Assembly (NCBI GenBank): GCA_009741485.1
Contig: CM019214.1
Span: forward strand, 58,246,506-58,310,505
Source of the DNA: Malurus cyaneus samueli
Taxonomy: Eukaryota > Chordata > Aves > Passeriformes > Maluridae
DNA: 64,000 nucleotides
Direction of reading: 5' to 3'
The notes under the pieces were generated by a model that worked only from the letters and a program-made list of their open reading frames with translations, was not told the origin of the DNA and made no database searches. Below are positions 27,023 through 38,119 of the stretch, piece after piece. A program made the translations under genes and the position numbers. Positions within the stretch are counted from its first letter, which is position 1. Each line of letters opens with the position of its first letter.

Positions 27023-28872
27023 CTGATAGACCATTATAAGTATCCATGTCACCACTTATTTAATAGAAGCTATAGAATTTCACAAAGCTTTTTCTGGCTA
27101 CATAAAGAATATAATTAAATTATTTTCTAGCTATTACAATGAGCAGTTTGGATATGAGCAGGAGAACTTAGTTTACTATGCAATACGCTAACAAGAACTA
27201 TAGATGTCTGTAAAAGACATCATTATTAAGTATGCTGCTCAGCCATTACCATTTTTCCTTTTTTAAACTTCCTTCATGTTCGCTAAGCTTTATCTTCAGT
27301 AGACATAGGTCATAAAATTGTTTAGGCTCTTCTATCTGACAGATTTGTGATCACCAAGCTTTTATACAGCTCTGTAAATTTCTGAGAAGCTTGAAACATA
27401 TTCTGGATTTAAAAATCAGCCTATAAAATACATGATTTCTACTTCTGCACTGGTATATGAAATCCTACCCTTCATGTGAAAGTCATCACTGCTTTAAACT
27501 GAAATTGGCTTAGATTTAGTCCTGACCATGCAAAACTTAAAAAACTTAAGTCGTGTACTCTAAACTTAAAGAGTTTCACATCCACAGAGGACCAAGTGTT
27601 TAAGTTTAGTCTTTAGAGATTATAATTTGAATGGGAAGGCAGCCTTGTGATTGTTAGATATTAGTTCTGTGTATATGCATTTTTTTTAAAGTAAGATAGT
27701 TAGATTAGTAGGTGAAACAATTAAAGGGAAAGTGATTTGAGTTCCATGAAATGTTTTATGAACTCTCTTCTTCTGTAAAAAAAAAAAAACCAGACAAAAA
27801 ACCGAAAACACCATAACACTGCTTTTGCAGAGTACACACCAAGTTAAAAAAAACCCAATATGCAGTGCCAAAAACTGTAACAGCACCTACTTTAATTCAT
27901 ATAGTCTCATTGCCATTAAAAATAAACAGTAAACAAAATATGTTCATTGGACCTTGTCATATTCTATGCATATATTACAGATTGTCTCTTACTTGTACAA
28001 TATATTAACTATTATGTTAAATTTGAATTATTCCATAAAATACAAAGCTAAAGAACTAGTAAAGAAAAGCATTAAAGTTTCAACATTGGAAAACAATAAA
28101 ATTTATTTTATTACAATAATAATAAAATGCCAGCACAGGAAACTAATTTTGGTATGAAAAAAAAAAACATGCTGTTACTTGACTCAATCTTTTGAAAAGA
28201 CTATTTTCATCAGTCTTTTCATTGTTTAGCAAACTTCAACATATCTTCTATCACTCATTCAGAAACTAATTCAAATGACCTATGCCCATCAGCATTAAGA
28301 TAGAAATGTGAAATGCCATTTTCCTCATCAGATTATGCACAGCTCCATATTCCCTTGCGCATATAGGAAGGACTGTGATATACAAAGATCCAGTTGAAAG
28401 GTATTTCAAATTTAGGAGACAGCGCATTACTAGGAAAAATCTATTTGTGGGTGCCTGAGGCTGTTTTGTACTGTACTAATTACACAAAATACAGAACTTC
28501 TGAGAGTAATACAAAGTGTGGAATGTAATCTATGGATCCTATGCACCCACTTGTGCTGTATTTCACTATAATGAAATCATTGTAGAGTATGGTAGTCCTG
28601 GTGCAGAATCATTATGCCTGACTCGGCAGAACAATAATGGCAAAGAGATTGCACTGTCAAGGGACTAGTGAAGGGAAAAAGGCAATCTTCAGAGCACAAT
28701 TAAAAGCATATACTTTAGGTATCTATTGGCTTCTTTTGATTAGAAAGAGAGCCTAGCTTAGATTAGTTTTAAATAGATAGCGAGGGCAAGCAAAACAGAT
28801 TCCATGTAATTAAGTGGAACATACCTACATCTGAATACAAAGTTTATTCACCTGCTTTACATATGCCTATAC
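27023..28872 (-). other. Intron (about 1.85 kb)
   Basis: AT-rich non-coding DNA with A-runs at 27778-27790 and 28149-28167. I see no recognised repeat family or additional exon. Confidence 0.4.
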
Positions 28873-29008
28873 CTGTCTGAGAACTGCCAGCTTTGTACAG
28901 TCTCTCAACACCAGTCTTTAAAAGATGTTTTCTTTCAAATAGAAGTGGTGTAACTCGGAAAGAGAAGTGGGCTGAAGAGGCTAAATAGAGTATATGAGTG
29001 ACAAACAC
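28873..29008 (-). CDS. Possible coding exon of the minus-strand gene
   Basis: This 136-base segment has an excellent acceptor (CACAGCGCTGCTCTTACAG) and a donor CAGACAG|GTATAG. Only one frame is fully open (45 codons plus one base): it starts VFVTHILYLASSAHFSF and ends ERLYKAGSSQT. It enters in phase 0, matching the exon at 29110-29193. It leaves one base, which matches the preferred start of the exon at 26985-27022. The intron to the upstream exon would be only 101 bases. A 45-codon open frame can occur by chance, so this rests mainly on splice signals and phase. No family recognised. Confidence 0.35.
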
Positions 29009-29109
29009 CTGTAAGAGCAGCGCTGTGGGCAGCTGGCTGGCTGCAGAGGGTGCACTGACACAGCTTCCCAGCCAGAAAGACTGCTAAATCTTGGACTGGG
29101 AGTCCTCAC

Positions 29110-29193
29110 TTGCCTTGGGAAGACAATTCTGCTCTTCAGGGAACAGCGAATCTTCACTGCTTTAGGGACGATGTGACCATCAGTAGGAGGAGA
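29110..29193 (-). CDS. Possible coding exon of the minus-strand gene
   Basis: Strong donor AGGCAA|GTGAGG. The frame reads from SPPTDGHIVPKAVKIR to SRIVFPRQ and ends in phase 0. With the acceptor GACAAGAAATACAG the exon is 84 bases (28 codons, phase 0 to 0), agreeing with the exon at 37984-38119 that ends in phase 0. That acceptor has a poor pyrimidine tract. An alternative (CATTGTTACTGAACTCAG) adds 13 bases and changes the phase. A second frame is also open here, so the reading frame is tentative. No family recognised. Confidence 0.38.
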
Positions 29194-32100
29194 CTGTATT
29201 TCTTGTCTGAGTTCAGTAACAATGGAGTAGTTTCAACTGCAATTCTTTCTTGAGGATTTCATTCTCAAGCAGGTCCTAATGACAGGATAGCTTGCTCTCT
29301 GGCCCTGGGACCTTCACCAGCTCTAGTTGCAACCAGCTGCTCTACTTCGTACTTTAAATGGCATTTAAGTCTTCTTTAAAAAGACAGATTACTGAGATAA
29401 TAGTAATAAAATTACTGCAAGATGCAGTCAATTTTATCTATTCATATAAAACATTGAGTACATGTGAATCTGTATTAGATGATAAAGCATCTTGGAAAGA
29501 ATTAATCTTGGAAAGAATTAAGCTCACTTATCATAGGTGAGAGAGTTTTGGAAAAACATTTTGAGCCACACCCAAGAGCATGTAGGTAAATGAAGGATAC
29601 GGAAAGGCAAGATAATGAAATTTAAGATTTTGTAAGTCTATGGTGCTGTTCTGAGCCCTACTTGGAGTAATGAAATCCACAAAATAGGAGCATTTAAGAA
29701 TAGGAAGTTACAGTACAGTAGGATGCTGGGTCCAATTTAAGAAAACACTCACTCCTCAGCAATTTTCAAAAAAAAGTGAAAAATGCTGAAAAAATTTTTG
29801 AAATAAGTTTTTGAAAAATATGAATTAAGAAATCACACAACTGTGAAATAAACTCTTTCACATTGTGTATTTTTTACTGAGGATTGTTTCTCTTTAAGTT
29901 TCATTAAATGTCCTTTATTATTACCAAAGCATGAGATATTTTTTTATTGGATGAAATAATATAAATCTAAATATAGCAGTGGTTAATAATTTTTTTCTCA
30001 AAAATGTTGATTAGATTTTCTTGCTGCATTTATGAAAATAAAAATAAAATATAAAAAATAGCTATAACAGGTTGAAGCAGGGTGAAGCAGAAAATTCACT
30101 GATGTGAAATTAACATTCCCAAAACTTTTCACCTAAATGTAAAAATTAAAAGGTAAAAAGCTACAAGTATACATGGGTTATCAAAGAAAATACACTATCT
30201 CCATGGAAAAAAAAACCAGCTTTCTCAGCCAAAATTTAAAATCTTTTTAAATTAAGTTTTTGCACAAAATGTTTTACTCCGTAATTGCCATAATATTTCA
30301 GAAAATAACAATGAAATGCAACAGCTGAGAGAAGATAAATTTTGTCACTTTTCATTCTTGCAATTTGGAGGAAATTGTTTTTTTTATCTTTACTACCTTA
30401 GCTGCTTTACTAACAGGTTTTATTCCCATGAATATGAAACATTACATTTGTTCTCATTTGAAAACTTGGTCTTCAATGTTTAATATCCTGTGTGTGATAA
30501 GTCGGAACTCAAATATACAGTATTGTCCCTTTTATTAGAGGGAAGCACTATTTTATAGTATAATGCCTAACATTATGACTGTGGTAGCTGTACCACAATG
30601 CATTAGGAGCCAGAGTTTTCTAACCAAAGCAATTGAGTAGTAGACCTCATTCAAGTCTATAAGGAATAGCTAAATGGACAGGAACAATTAACAAGATAGG
30701 CTCTAGAACACCTTTTAGAAACAGGTGTTAGGAAATACCTAGTGACCAGTGTCAGAGACATTAGACATCTTCTGGAGAAATGAAAAAAAAACGCAAAACA
30801 CACCCCACTCTGCATGAAGTTGTGTGTGAGGAATCTTCAAGTCTTTCAAACCAACTTTCAACACACTGGCCATGAATCAGTTTATTGTAACTACCACTGT
30901 GCTACCTGATGATGAGGGAAAAAATAGTAATCTTCTCATTTTCACTGCATGTATTGCTTCTAAGCAGTTAAAGACAATTTTCCAAAATAAACAAACACAT
31001 GCATGGCTATTTTCTTTCTCTCCATCCCAAAAACTACACCCAGTAATGTTATTTAAATAACTACCCATTTAAATACTTGATTTAGAGTTTTTTAATATAC
31101 ATAGCTTTCAGTCGATTTCAGTTAAAAAATGCACTTATTAATTGTGCATTGCCTAAATATTAAAACAGGGGCACTTTAAAAATCTGTCACTTGGGACAGT
31201 TATTGTTTCACAACAGGAGCAGTAATTTCTTGTAGTGACATATTTCCTTATGCCACAGCTATTCTTCCCTCACAAAAGCTGTGGCTTTGAGGGAGGGGAC
31301 ACAAATTCTTGCCATCTATTACTATGCAGTCCATTACAATGGGTTCATTCATATTTATAATACAATCTGTGATGTTGATGCAATCACTTTAGACTTCACT
31401 GCTATTTCAAACAAATCCATAACTGAGAAAAAGGCAGGCTGTTGACAGGAGTTAATGTGGGTTTTACTCTGTTTACAATTGCTTTCTAATCTACTAAATG
31501 GCTGTGAAAATTGATGCACTGTTAGAAGTGCTTTTATACACTACTACAGATAAAGGGCTGTTATACTGCAGTAATCTCTGTAATGCTAAATTGAATTTTT
31601 GACAGTGTTTTTTCGTTTTTCCAATTTGAATGTGACAAGGTAGGCTACTGCATTTACAGTAAGCTTAATTCCATCAATGTAAAGCATTTTCCCATCTTTA
31701 TTGAGATGCCTATTATTGCTACAAGAAAAGAAGTTATAGATAAAACTAGTAACTAACGCCAAATGTACTTTAGGGAAAATCCCTTACTGGTCAAGGCATG
31801 AGACAGATCCGCTAAATTCTGCCATCAAATTCGTGATCCATTAAAGCTGTGCAAGTGAATCCTCAGCAGATAAAACATGGTAGCTGCTTCCAAAACTGCT
31901 CAGGTTGTCGTGAAGGTAAACAGAATCTCCTTAAACATCACAAAATAAAATTTAGGATTAGGTGATTTGCTAATAAGTAACATTCCAGTGGGATTTTAGG
32001 GAAACACGCAGACAGTTGTTTAGTTACGTGACCAATTAAATCAATCATAAAGAAGTCCAAAGAATGTATAACTCAGTTTATCAGCCTAAAAGGGAAGGCA

Positions 32101-32261
32101 GAAAAAAAATAATAAAGCCTTTTCAGCCTCAGATTTCTCTGACAAAGAGGGTGCAAAAATGCCAAGCCTGTTGCTGATGCAAAGCACAAGTACAGAAGAC
32201 TTTGGTACTGTAGAATCTCAAAGCTCCTGACACTCACCTGAAATGTGTCCTTCCCCGAGGG

Positions 32262-32530
32262 AGAGGGACTTTTTATGCAAGCAGATAGTGACAGGTCATG
32301 GGGCAATGGTTTCAAACAGAAAGAGATCAGGTTTAGATTACATGTTAAGAAGAAATTCTTTACTCAGAGGGTGGTGAAGCATGAACAGGTTGTCCAGAGA
32401 GACTGAGTATGTCCCACCCCTGAAGTGTTCAAGGCCAGGTTGGATGAGGCCCTGACCAATCTCATCTAATGGGTGACATCCTTGCCTAGGGAAGGGGAGG
32501 CTGGAACCCAAACCATTCTATGAATTTATG
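32262..32530 (+). repeat. CR1 LINE 3'-end fragment
   Basis: Runs from a GAGGGACTTTTTATGCAAGC segment, through TGGGGCAATGGTTTCAAACA, GAAATTCTTTACTCAGAGG, CAGGTTGTCCAGAGAG and TCAAGGCCAGGTTGGATGAG, to a degenerate terminal ATTCTATGAATTTATGA. All follow the avian CR1 3'-end order. The plus orientation is antisense to the host gene. A strong donor-like site on the minus strand just left of it (CAG|GTGAGT, near 32237) is next to the repeat and is not called as an exon border. Confidence 0.92.
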
Positions 32531-33510
32531 ATTAGCTGTTCATTTAATGCTTCACAACTTTCTGCATGATTCTGGAAGTCTGGAATTTTATTTAAGTACA
32601 AAAGTGAGAACAACTTAATAGAAAACGTTGCTTCTATGGAAAGATAAGCACCCCTGCTCTAGCAGGCTGGTGTGCACATGGCAGACCATGCATTTGTAGA
32701 ACTGGGCTTACAGAAGCTCTACCTTACCACGCACCAGCAGGGAACTCCTTACTGATAAATTGTCTTAACTGTAACAAACCTGATGCACTTGCAAGTTCTG
32801 GAAATTAAAGTTACTTTGAGCAAAACCTTTGTGTTATACATAAAATTCATCTGGAGCAGAATTTGAGCATATTTAACAAAAATAGCCTTGACAATTAGAG
32901 AAGTTTGACACATATTTCATAAATACACCTACTTGTATAACACACAAATGCAAGATTATAAATAACTCTAGTTGCCACAGACTTTTGAATTTTCAGTTAA
33001 CCTGTCAACAAAAAAGGGGTCTTTTCTTGAGCAGCATCATGTAAGGATCCTGCTTTGTCTGAAAAGAAGAGATGGAAATACGGCAGTCAGGACATTTAAT
33101 GTTTTGGTTTTTTTTTATACCAGCTAACTATAGTTTTACTGCCTACATGCTTCACCTTTTAATAAACTGCATTTCCTGACATGCTATTCAGTGGAAACAT
33201 ACAGGAAATTATGATTTACGGGCAAATACAATTAAATCCACAGTAAGATTTCAGTATGTAATACTGCTAATGTTTAAAGATAAGGACACACAGTTTTGTC
33301 AACAGTATTCAGTAAAATTACTTCATACAAAATGCTATTTCAAAAATAAATATAGCAAGGGGCTTTGTAAGTACTTGTATCTCTCTAAATTTTGGGTTTG
33401 CTATTCCAAAAAACAAAAATCAGATGAAGCCTGTCTTAAAAAGTATAAAGCTTATCATTTAGCACCTGTGACGATTGCCTTTTTCCCTATATATTTTGCT
33501 TGTATAAAAG

Positions 33511-33551
33511 AGAAATAGAAATTAAATACATATTTTATAATTTCTATTTCT
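33511..33551. repeat. Perfect 14-bp inverted repeat (hairpin)
   Basis: AGAAATAGAAATTA (33511-33524) is followed after 13 bases by its exact reverse complement TAATTTCTATTTCT (33538-33551). The stem is AT-rich. It could form a cruciform or an RNA hairpin. It is shorter than a typical microRNA precursor and no family is recognised. Confidence 0.6.
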
Positions 33552-36215
33552 AGTAATGGCGTCTTAAAGACAGAAAATGGAGAGAAAAATCAGTCACAAA
33601 TGTCAGCACTGTCTTTTGAGATACATTGTGAATATTACAGAAGCTGTTGTTTAGAAGTACACAATTTAAGTCCAGATTGCCTGATTTACATTACTGACTC
33701 CCTGATCTAGTTTAGTTGAACACTGAATTTAAATGGAGGTGCTTGAAGTCAGGAGGGACCTATGTATGTGTTTATAAGCTGTGCTGAATCAACATCCCAT
33801 TGCAGCAAATCACAAGTACAGTATGTTTAACAAGCGTAACATGGCAAGCATATTTATGTATTCATAACAAAGCCAAAAATGACACCTCTTTGCGTTTTTG
33901 TGAGTTAGCAGGAATCAGCAGACAGCAATAACCTCACTTTTCCTTACCTGTTTTATCTTAGAAATAATTATTTAGCACCACAAACTAAGAGCAGAATATA
34001 TATTTTGAAGTTGAGAGGAAAAGGTCGAAACTGGCATGCTTTAGCTGTTTGTTAACTGCTTTTCTCCTAATGAATTGCCCTGTTGCTCTGCATCACTCTC
34101 ATTGCAGTGTAACAGCTTTCATTAGTCATTATAAATACGGCTTTGTGCCACATTATTTACATTCTTATAGTAAATAGCTAGAACTTCACACTGTAATAAT
34201 TCACAGTGCTTCTGCATTTGCTGAAAAAAAAAATTCTGGCAATTCCTAATATATTACTTTACCTTAAAAAATCTTAAACCCAAATCCAAAAGTTTTGGGG
34301 TTTGTAGGTTTTTTGATACAATTTTACCACCAGCATAATTCCACTAAGGCTAAAATTCTTGCCAATAACAAGGCCAATAACAAGGGAATCAGAATTTCAC
34401 TGTAATTAGACTTTACAAACTGGGCTTCTCTTCTGTAGACCTGTCACAAGGGGAAACTGATATTCAAAGCTTAAAATATGATTATTACTTGAAAATGAAC
34501 TAACACTGTAAATATGCATTAAAATGAGCTTAGGAAAAATCTGAATTACTAATATGAACAATAATAAATATTAATCAGTAATAGGATTGTTTTCATAATA
34601 TACAACTACTTTCTAGATATTTTCAGTAACATTTCATAAAAAGCTTCATTTTTTTCTTTAACACTTTGGCAAGTAAAAAGAGAACAACAACTGTTATCTG
34701 AAATACTGTTTGATGGTAGAGACTCCTTGCAAAACAGTTTTCTATTTAACATATTCTTTTACCCAGGTTAATCTAAAGTCAATGAATTTCAGACATAACT
34801 AACCTCCTATGAATTCTAGTGAGCAATTGAGGTACAAAAGTCAGTTGTTTATCAACCCAAAGTAAAAAAAAAATTACAATTTCTAAATGTACTTTTTTCG
34901 GAAACTAAACTGTTAGCATTAAGTTGAAAAAATATAAGAACAGATCTACATTGAACAACTATTACAGAAAATATTTTTCATTACTAATATTCTTGAAACC
35001 CTGAGCTTTGGTGCTACTGAAAAATTAATGCCTGACATTACCAAATATATAGCTAAACACATGTAAAAATAATTATGTCTACAGATATTTTATGCATATG
35101 CAGATATGATGTATGCATATACATTACATTCAGATTTTTTTACTTAGCAGGCTTTAGTATAACTATTAATGCAATGTAAGTTCTGTCAGTAATCTACAAC
35201 AATACTTCAAAACGGTGCCTGCACAAAATCCCAGCTGTCATTCTAAACTTAGTTACAAAAAGGCATTTCACCTTTTAACTAATTTATTCTAAGAAAAAAG
35301 GATTTATCAAGTGCATTACAAGGATTCAAAAATAATATTTACATAATATAATGGGAAAAAGTACAAAGACATGAAAAAATGTCTATAAATGAGGTTGAGT
35401 CAACAAAAAGGAAAATAAAAGATAATAGAGTTCTTTGAAAGAGGAACAATGGTATTTTTTAAATTCCTTTTTAACTTTCCTAAAATAGGCAAGCAAACTT
35501 CTTTTGTTCAAATATCAAATTTTTTTCAATGAGCAGACAAACAAGTATTATGGTATTTAGCATATTCCTCTCTGTCTAGCTAAATTTATATTAATCTTCT
35601 CAAATTCAGGTTGCATTCAACATCTCCTGACCCATGCTGCTGCTGAAATAAACCTTGTACTGGGTTTTCCTAGCTATAAGCTTGCACTAAGTAGGAAGCA
35701 ATTCTAATTTGATGGATATATTAAGTCTATTTAGTTTGTCATCTGGATGCTTTTCTTCCCAATTATATGTTGGCATCACAATCCCTGAAGAAGATTCTTT
35801 TGCCACATAATGGACTGTGAACCATACATCACAAATGTGGCATCTACAATACATCAATGTAATCTTTTTGGCAACAAAACCATTTCCATAGCAGAAGTTG
35901 CTCTCAATACTGCTTTTATAATCTTTTAAATATCTAAAATATTTATCTGACAAACTTATAGATACAATTTACAGACTTTCTCTTGAGTGCTAATATCATC
36001 TTTCACACAGTGAAAATGAAAACCACAGAGTCAGTGCTGGTCAGCATTAGGGTTAGGATTGGGGTGAACATGGTTAACTGCTCATTTATCAAAATCTCAT
36101 ATGGTAACTTTGATGAAGAATATTACATCTTCACCTCTAATGAACATATTGTGCAGTTATTGCACAACAGAACTTTGTATTAACAATGAGACCAGTTTGC
36201 CACCACTGTACTTAT

Positions 36216-36225
36216 NNNNNNNNNN
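36216..36225. other. Assembly gap (10 N)
   Basis: Ten undetermined bases inside the intron. The true length missing here is unknown. An undetected exon could be affected, because flanking open frames on both sides end close to it. Confidence 0.99.
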
Positions 36226-37983
36226 ACCCTGGCGAAAAACCTCTTTCTGTCAATGAGTTGCCCATATTCTAGAATACATAGGACAATAAGTACAGAAAGG
36301 TAGAAAAAACATATGGAAAGGGAAATCCTTCATTATATTCAAGAAATAAGTTGAATTTGATATAGCAAAGATAGGAGATTATATTATCAAAAGCAAGGAG
36401 GGTTTAGTGTCTTTTGGTGTTCATGTTAATCATTAACTATCAAATGGCCTCAGACTCAAATCATCTGAAATGGTCTGCATTTCCTAAATGCCACTAAAAA
36501 TGCAACTTTTGCCACTTTTGTCATTTGATATATTAAAAGATATTTTTAAGTGTACTATCTATCTTCAATTCTGGTCTAAGTGAAGGCCAAACAGATTGGT
36601 GTGAACAGCTACCTACATCAGCCACTTGATATGGGAAATGAGCAAATTTATTAAGGAGAAATCTTACCAGAAAACAGATTTTGAAATACTCCAGAAACCT
36701 AGTGTCAGACAACCTATCTATTCTGTTTTCTTAGTAGCAACTATGAAATAAAAAAAAAACAACCCTGGTTTTCTCCAGAAGAATTGGTTTTTCTTTTGAA
36801 AAGAAGAACACTTTCAAGTCATTGGATATAGCATTTTGCTCAATTTTCAAGGGGGAAATTTTTACTTCCTGCTGCTTATTAATATAAATAGGTTGGAATC
36901 CCAACATTCCAATTTAGATTAATGCTGCAATAGTTTATATCCTCAAAAGAAATGCTTTAAAACTGGAGAAATAAATGCAGGCTTTATTAGCTTTATTGTA
37001 AACACTACCCACATTATTTTTTGCACAGAAGCAAGTTCCCACAGCAAGAAATGCTAGGAAGGAGTGGACTCAAAACTACTGGCATGTTTTAACAATGCAA
37101 TATAAAAGTAATGAAATCACATTATCTCAAAACAGAGAAAGCACAGAGAAAGTACAGTAAAAGTAGTAAGAAATCAACTTGATTAATTCACAAACACTTC
37201 TATGACTTGAAATTCAGAAAAGAAGAGCAGAAACCACAGTCTTCAGAGAGAATTAGTAAGGATGAATATATACAAAGAATAATGCCATTGCTTAAGGACA
37301 AAATAATAACAACAGTACTCAGAATGAGATACAACTAGCAAAGAAAGAAAAAAAAAGTCACTATTCTGGTAAGGAGGAGACCAAATAAAGACTTGGCTCA
37401 TTGCACAAAAGGGAAAAAAAGCTTTGAGTGGATAAAACCAGCAAAGCCAAATTGTTCAATGACTTCTTTTACTTCAGTATTCACTAAATTTGCATTTTGA
37501 ACATAATTAATGCATGTGACAGAGCACTAATGCACAGCTGACTCTGATTTTTTCTAAGAAACTCCCCCAAAACTCTGATTAAGATAAAATCAAGACCTAG
37601 GACATTAGTTAAAGTAACCTCAAAGCAAATTGGAGCTACACCTGATAAATTTTTGGAAGAGATTCGATTTTAAAAAACTGAAAGAATGTGAAAATCATGA
37701 TTCTAATAATAACAAAGAAGAGAAGTGTCAAAGAACTGCTCAACTCAAGTCAAAATATCAGGCTTTTTCTAAGAGATATGAACAGGAACATCATCTTTTA
37801 AAAGACATGAATCATGCCTTAGTTCTCCTGTTCATGTGCTTCAGGTTTCTGTCCAATTTTAGACACTGTACTACTAGAAATAACTTGACTTTTTCTTTTC
37901 AGAAATCAAGAGACTAATAAAAATCATGGATGTCTAAAATCCTAATCTACAAAAACAGACAGAAAAAATTATCATGCTGTTAC

Positions 37984-38119
37984 CTCTGCAGACAACAAAA
38001 TATCAAGGAAAACATGGGATGATAAAGGTACTTCAAAAGTCCATATAAGCCTCTTATTGCCAAGATCAGTGCTGTCTGCCCTCTGCTGCAGTAAGATACT
38101 CCATTCAGTAAATTTTTTT
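37984..38119 (-). CDS. Internal coding exon of the minus-strand gene
   Basis: The acceptor is strong (TTTTTCTTTGTTATATTCAG) and the donor GCAGAG|GTAACA is good. The 136 bases take two bases from the previous exon and end in phase 0. One frame is open for 45 codons with a plausible globular mix: KKFTEWSILLQQRADSTD at the start and WTFEVPLSSHVFLDILLSAE at the end. This beta-strand/loop-like character is unlike the AT-driven frames of the surrounding intron (rich in K, N, I and F). The phase fits the exon at 46386-46439. Protein family not recognised. Confidence 0.6.

Larger units (their letters stand above)
29194..37983 (-). other. Intron (about 8.8 kb) with CR1, hairpin and assembly gap
   Basis: Very AT-rich sequence. 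It contains a 16-bp tandem duplication (29489-29520), a CR1 fragment at 32262-32530, a perfect 14-bp inverted repeat at 33511-33551, a 12-bp tandem duplication at 34361-34384 and a 10-N gap at 36216-36225. A minus-strand open frame at 35687-35953 with clustered Cys residues (MYCRCHICDVWF) and a plus-strand frame at 37630-37917 lack convincing splice sites and are not called. Confidence 0.45.

Noticed and set aside
32237..32267. Minus-strand donor TTTCAG|GTGAGT with a 31-base open segment
   Set aside because: It abuts and partly overlaps the CR1 fragment, so it is more simply repeat-derived sequence.
33955..33991. Strong minus-strand donor CAG|GTAAGG with acceptor TATTCTGCTCTTAG 37 bases upstream
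   Set aside because: All three frames contain a stop within the 37 bases, so it is not a coding exon of this gene.
36044..36064. ATTAGGGTTAGG, telomere-like, 150 bases from the assembly gap
   Set aside because: Only about two imperfect units; not enough for an interstitial telomeric repeat.
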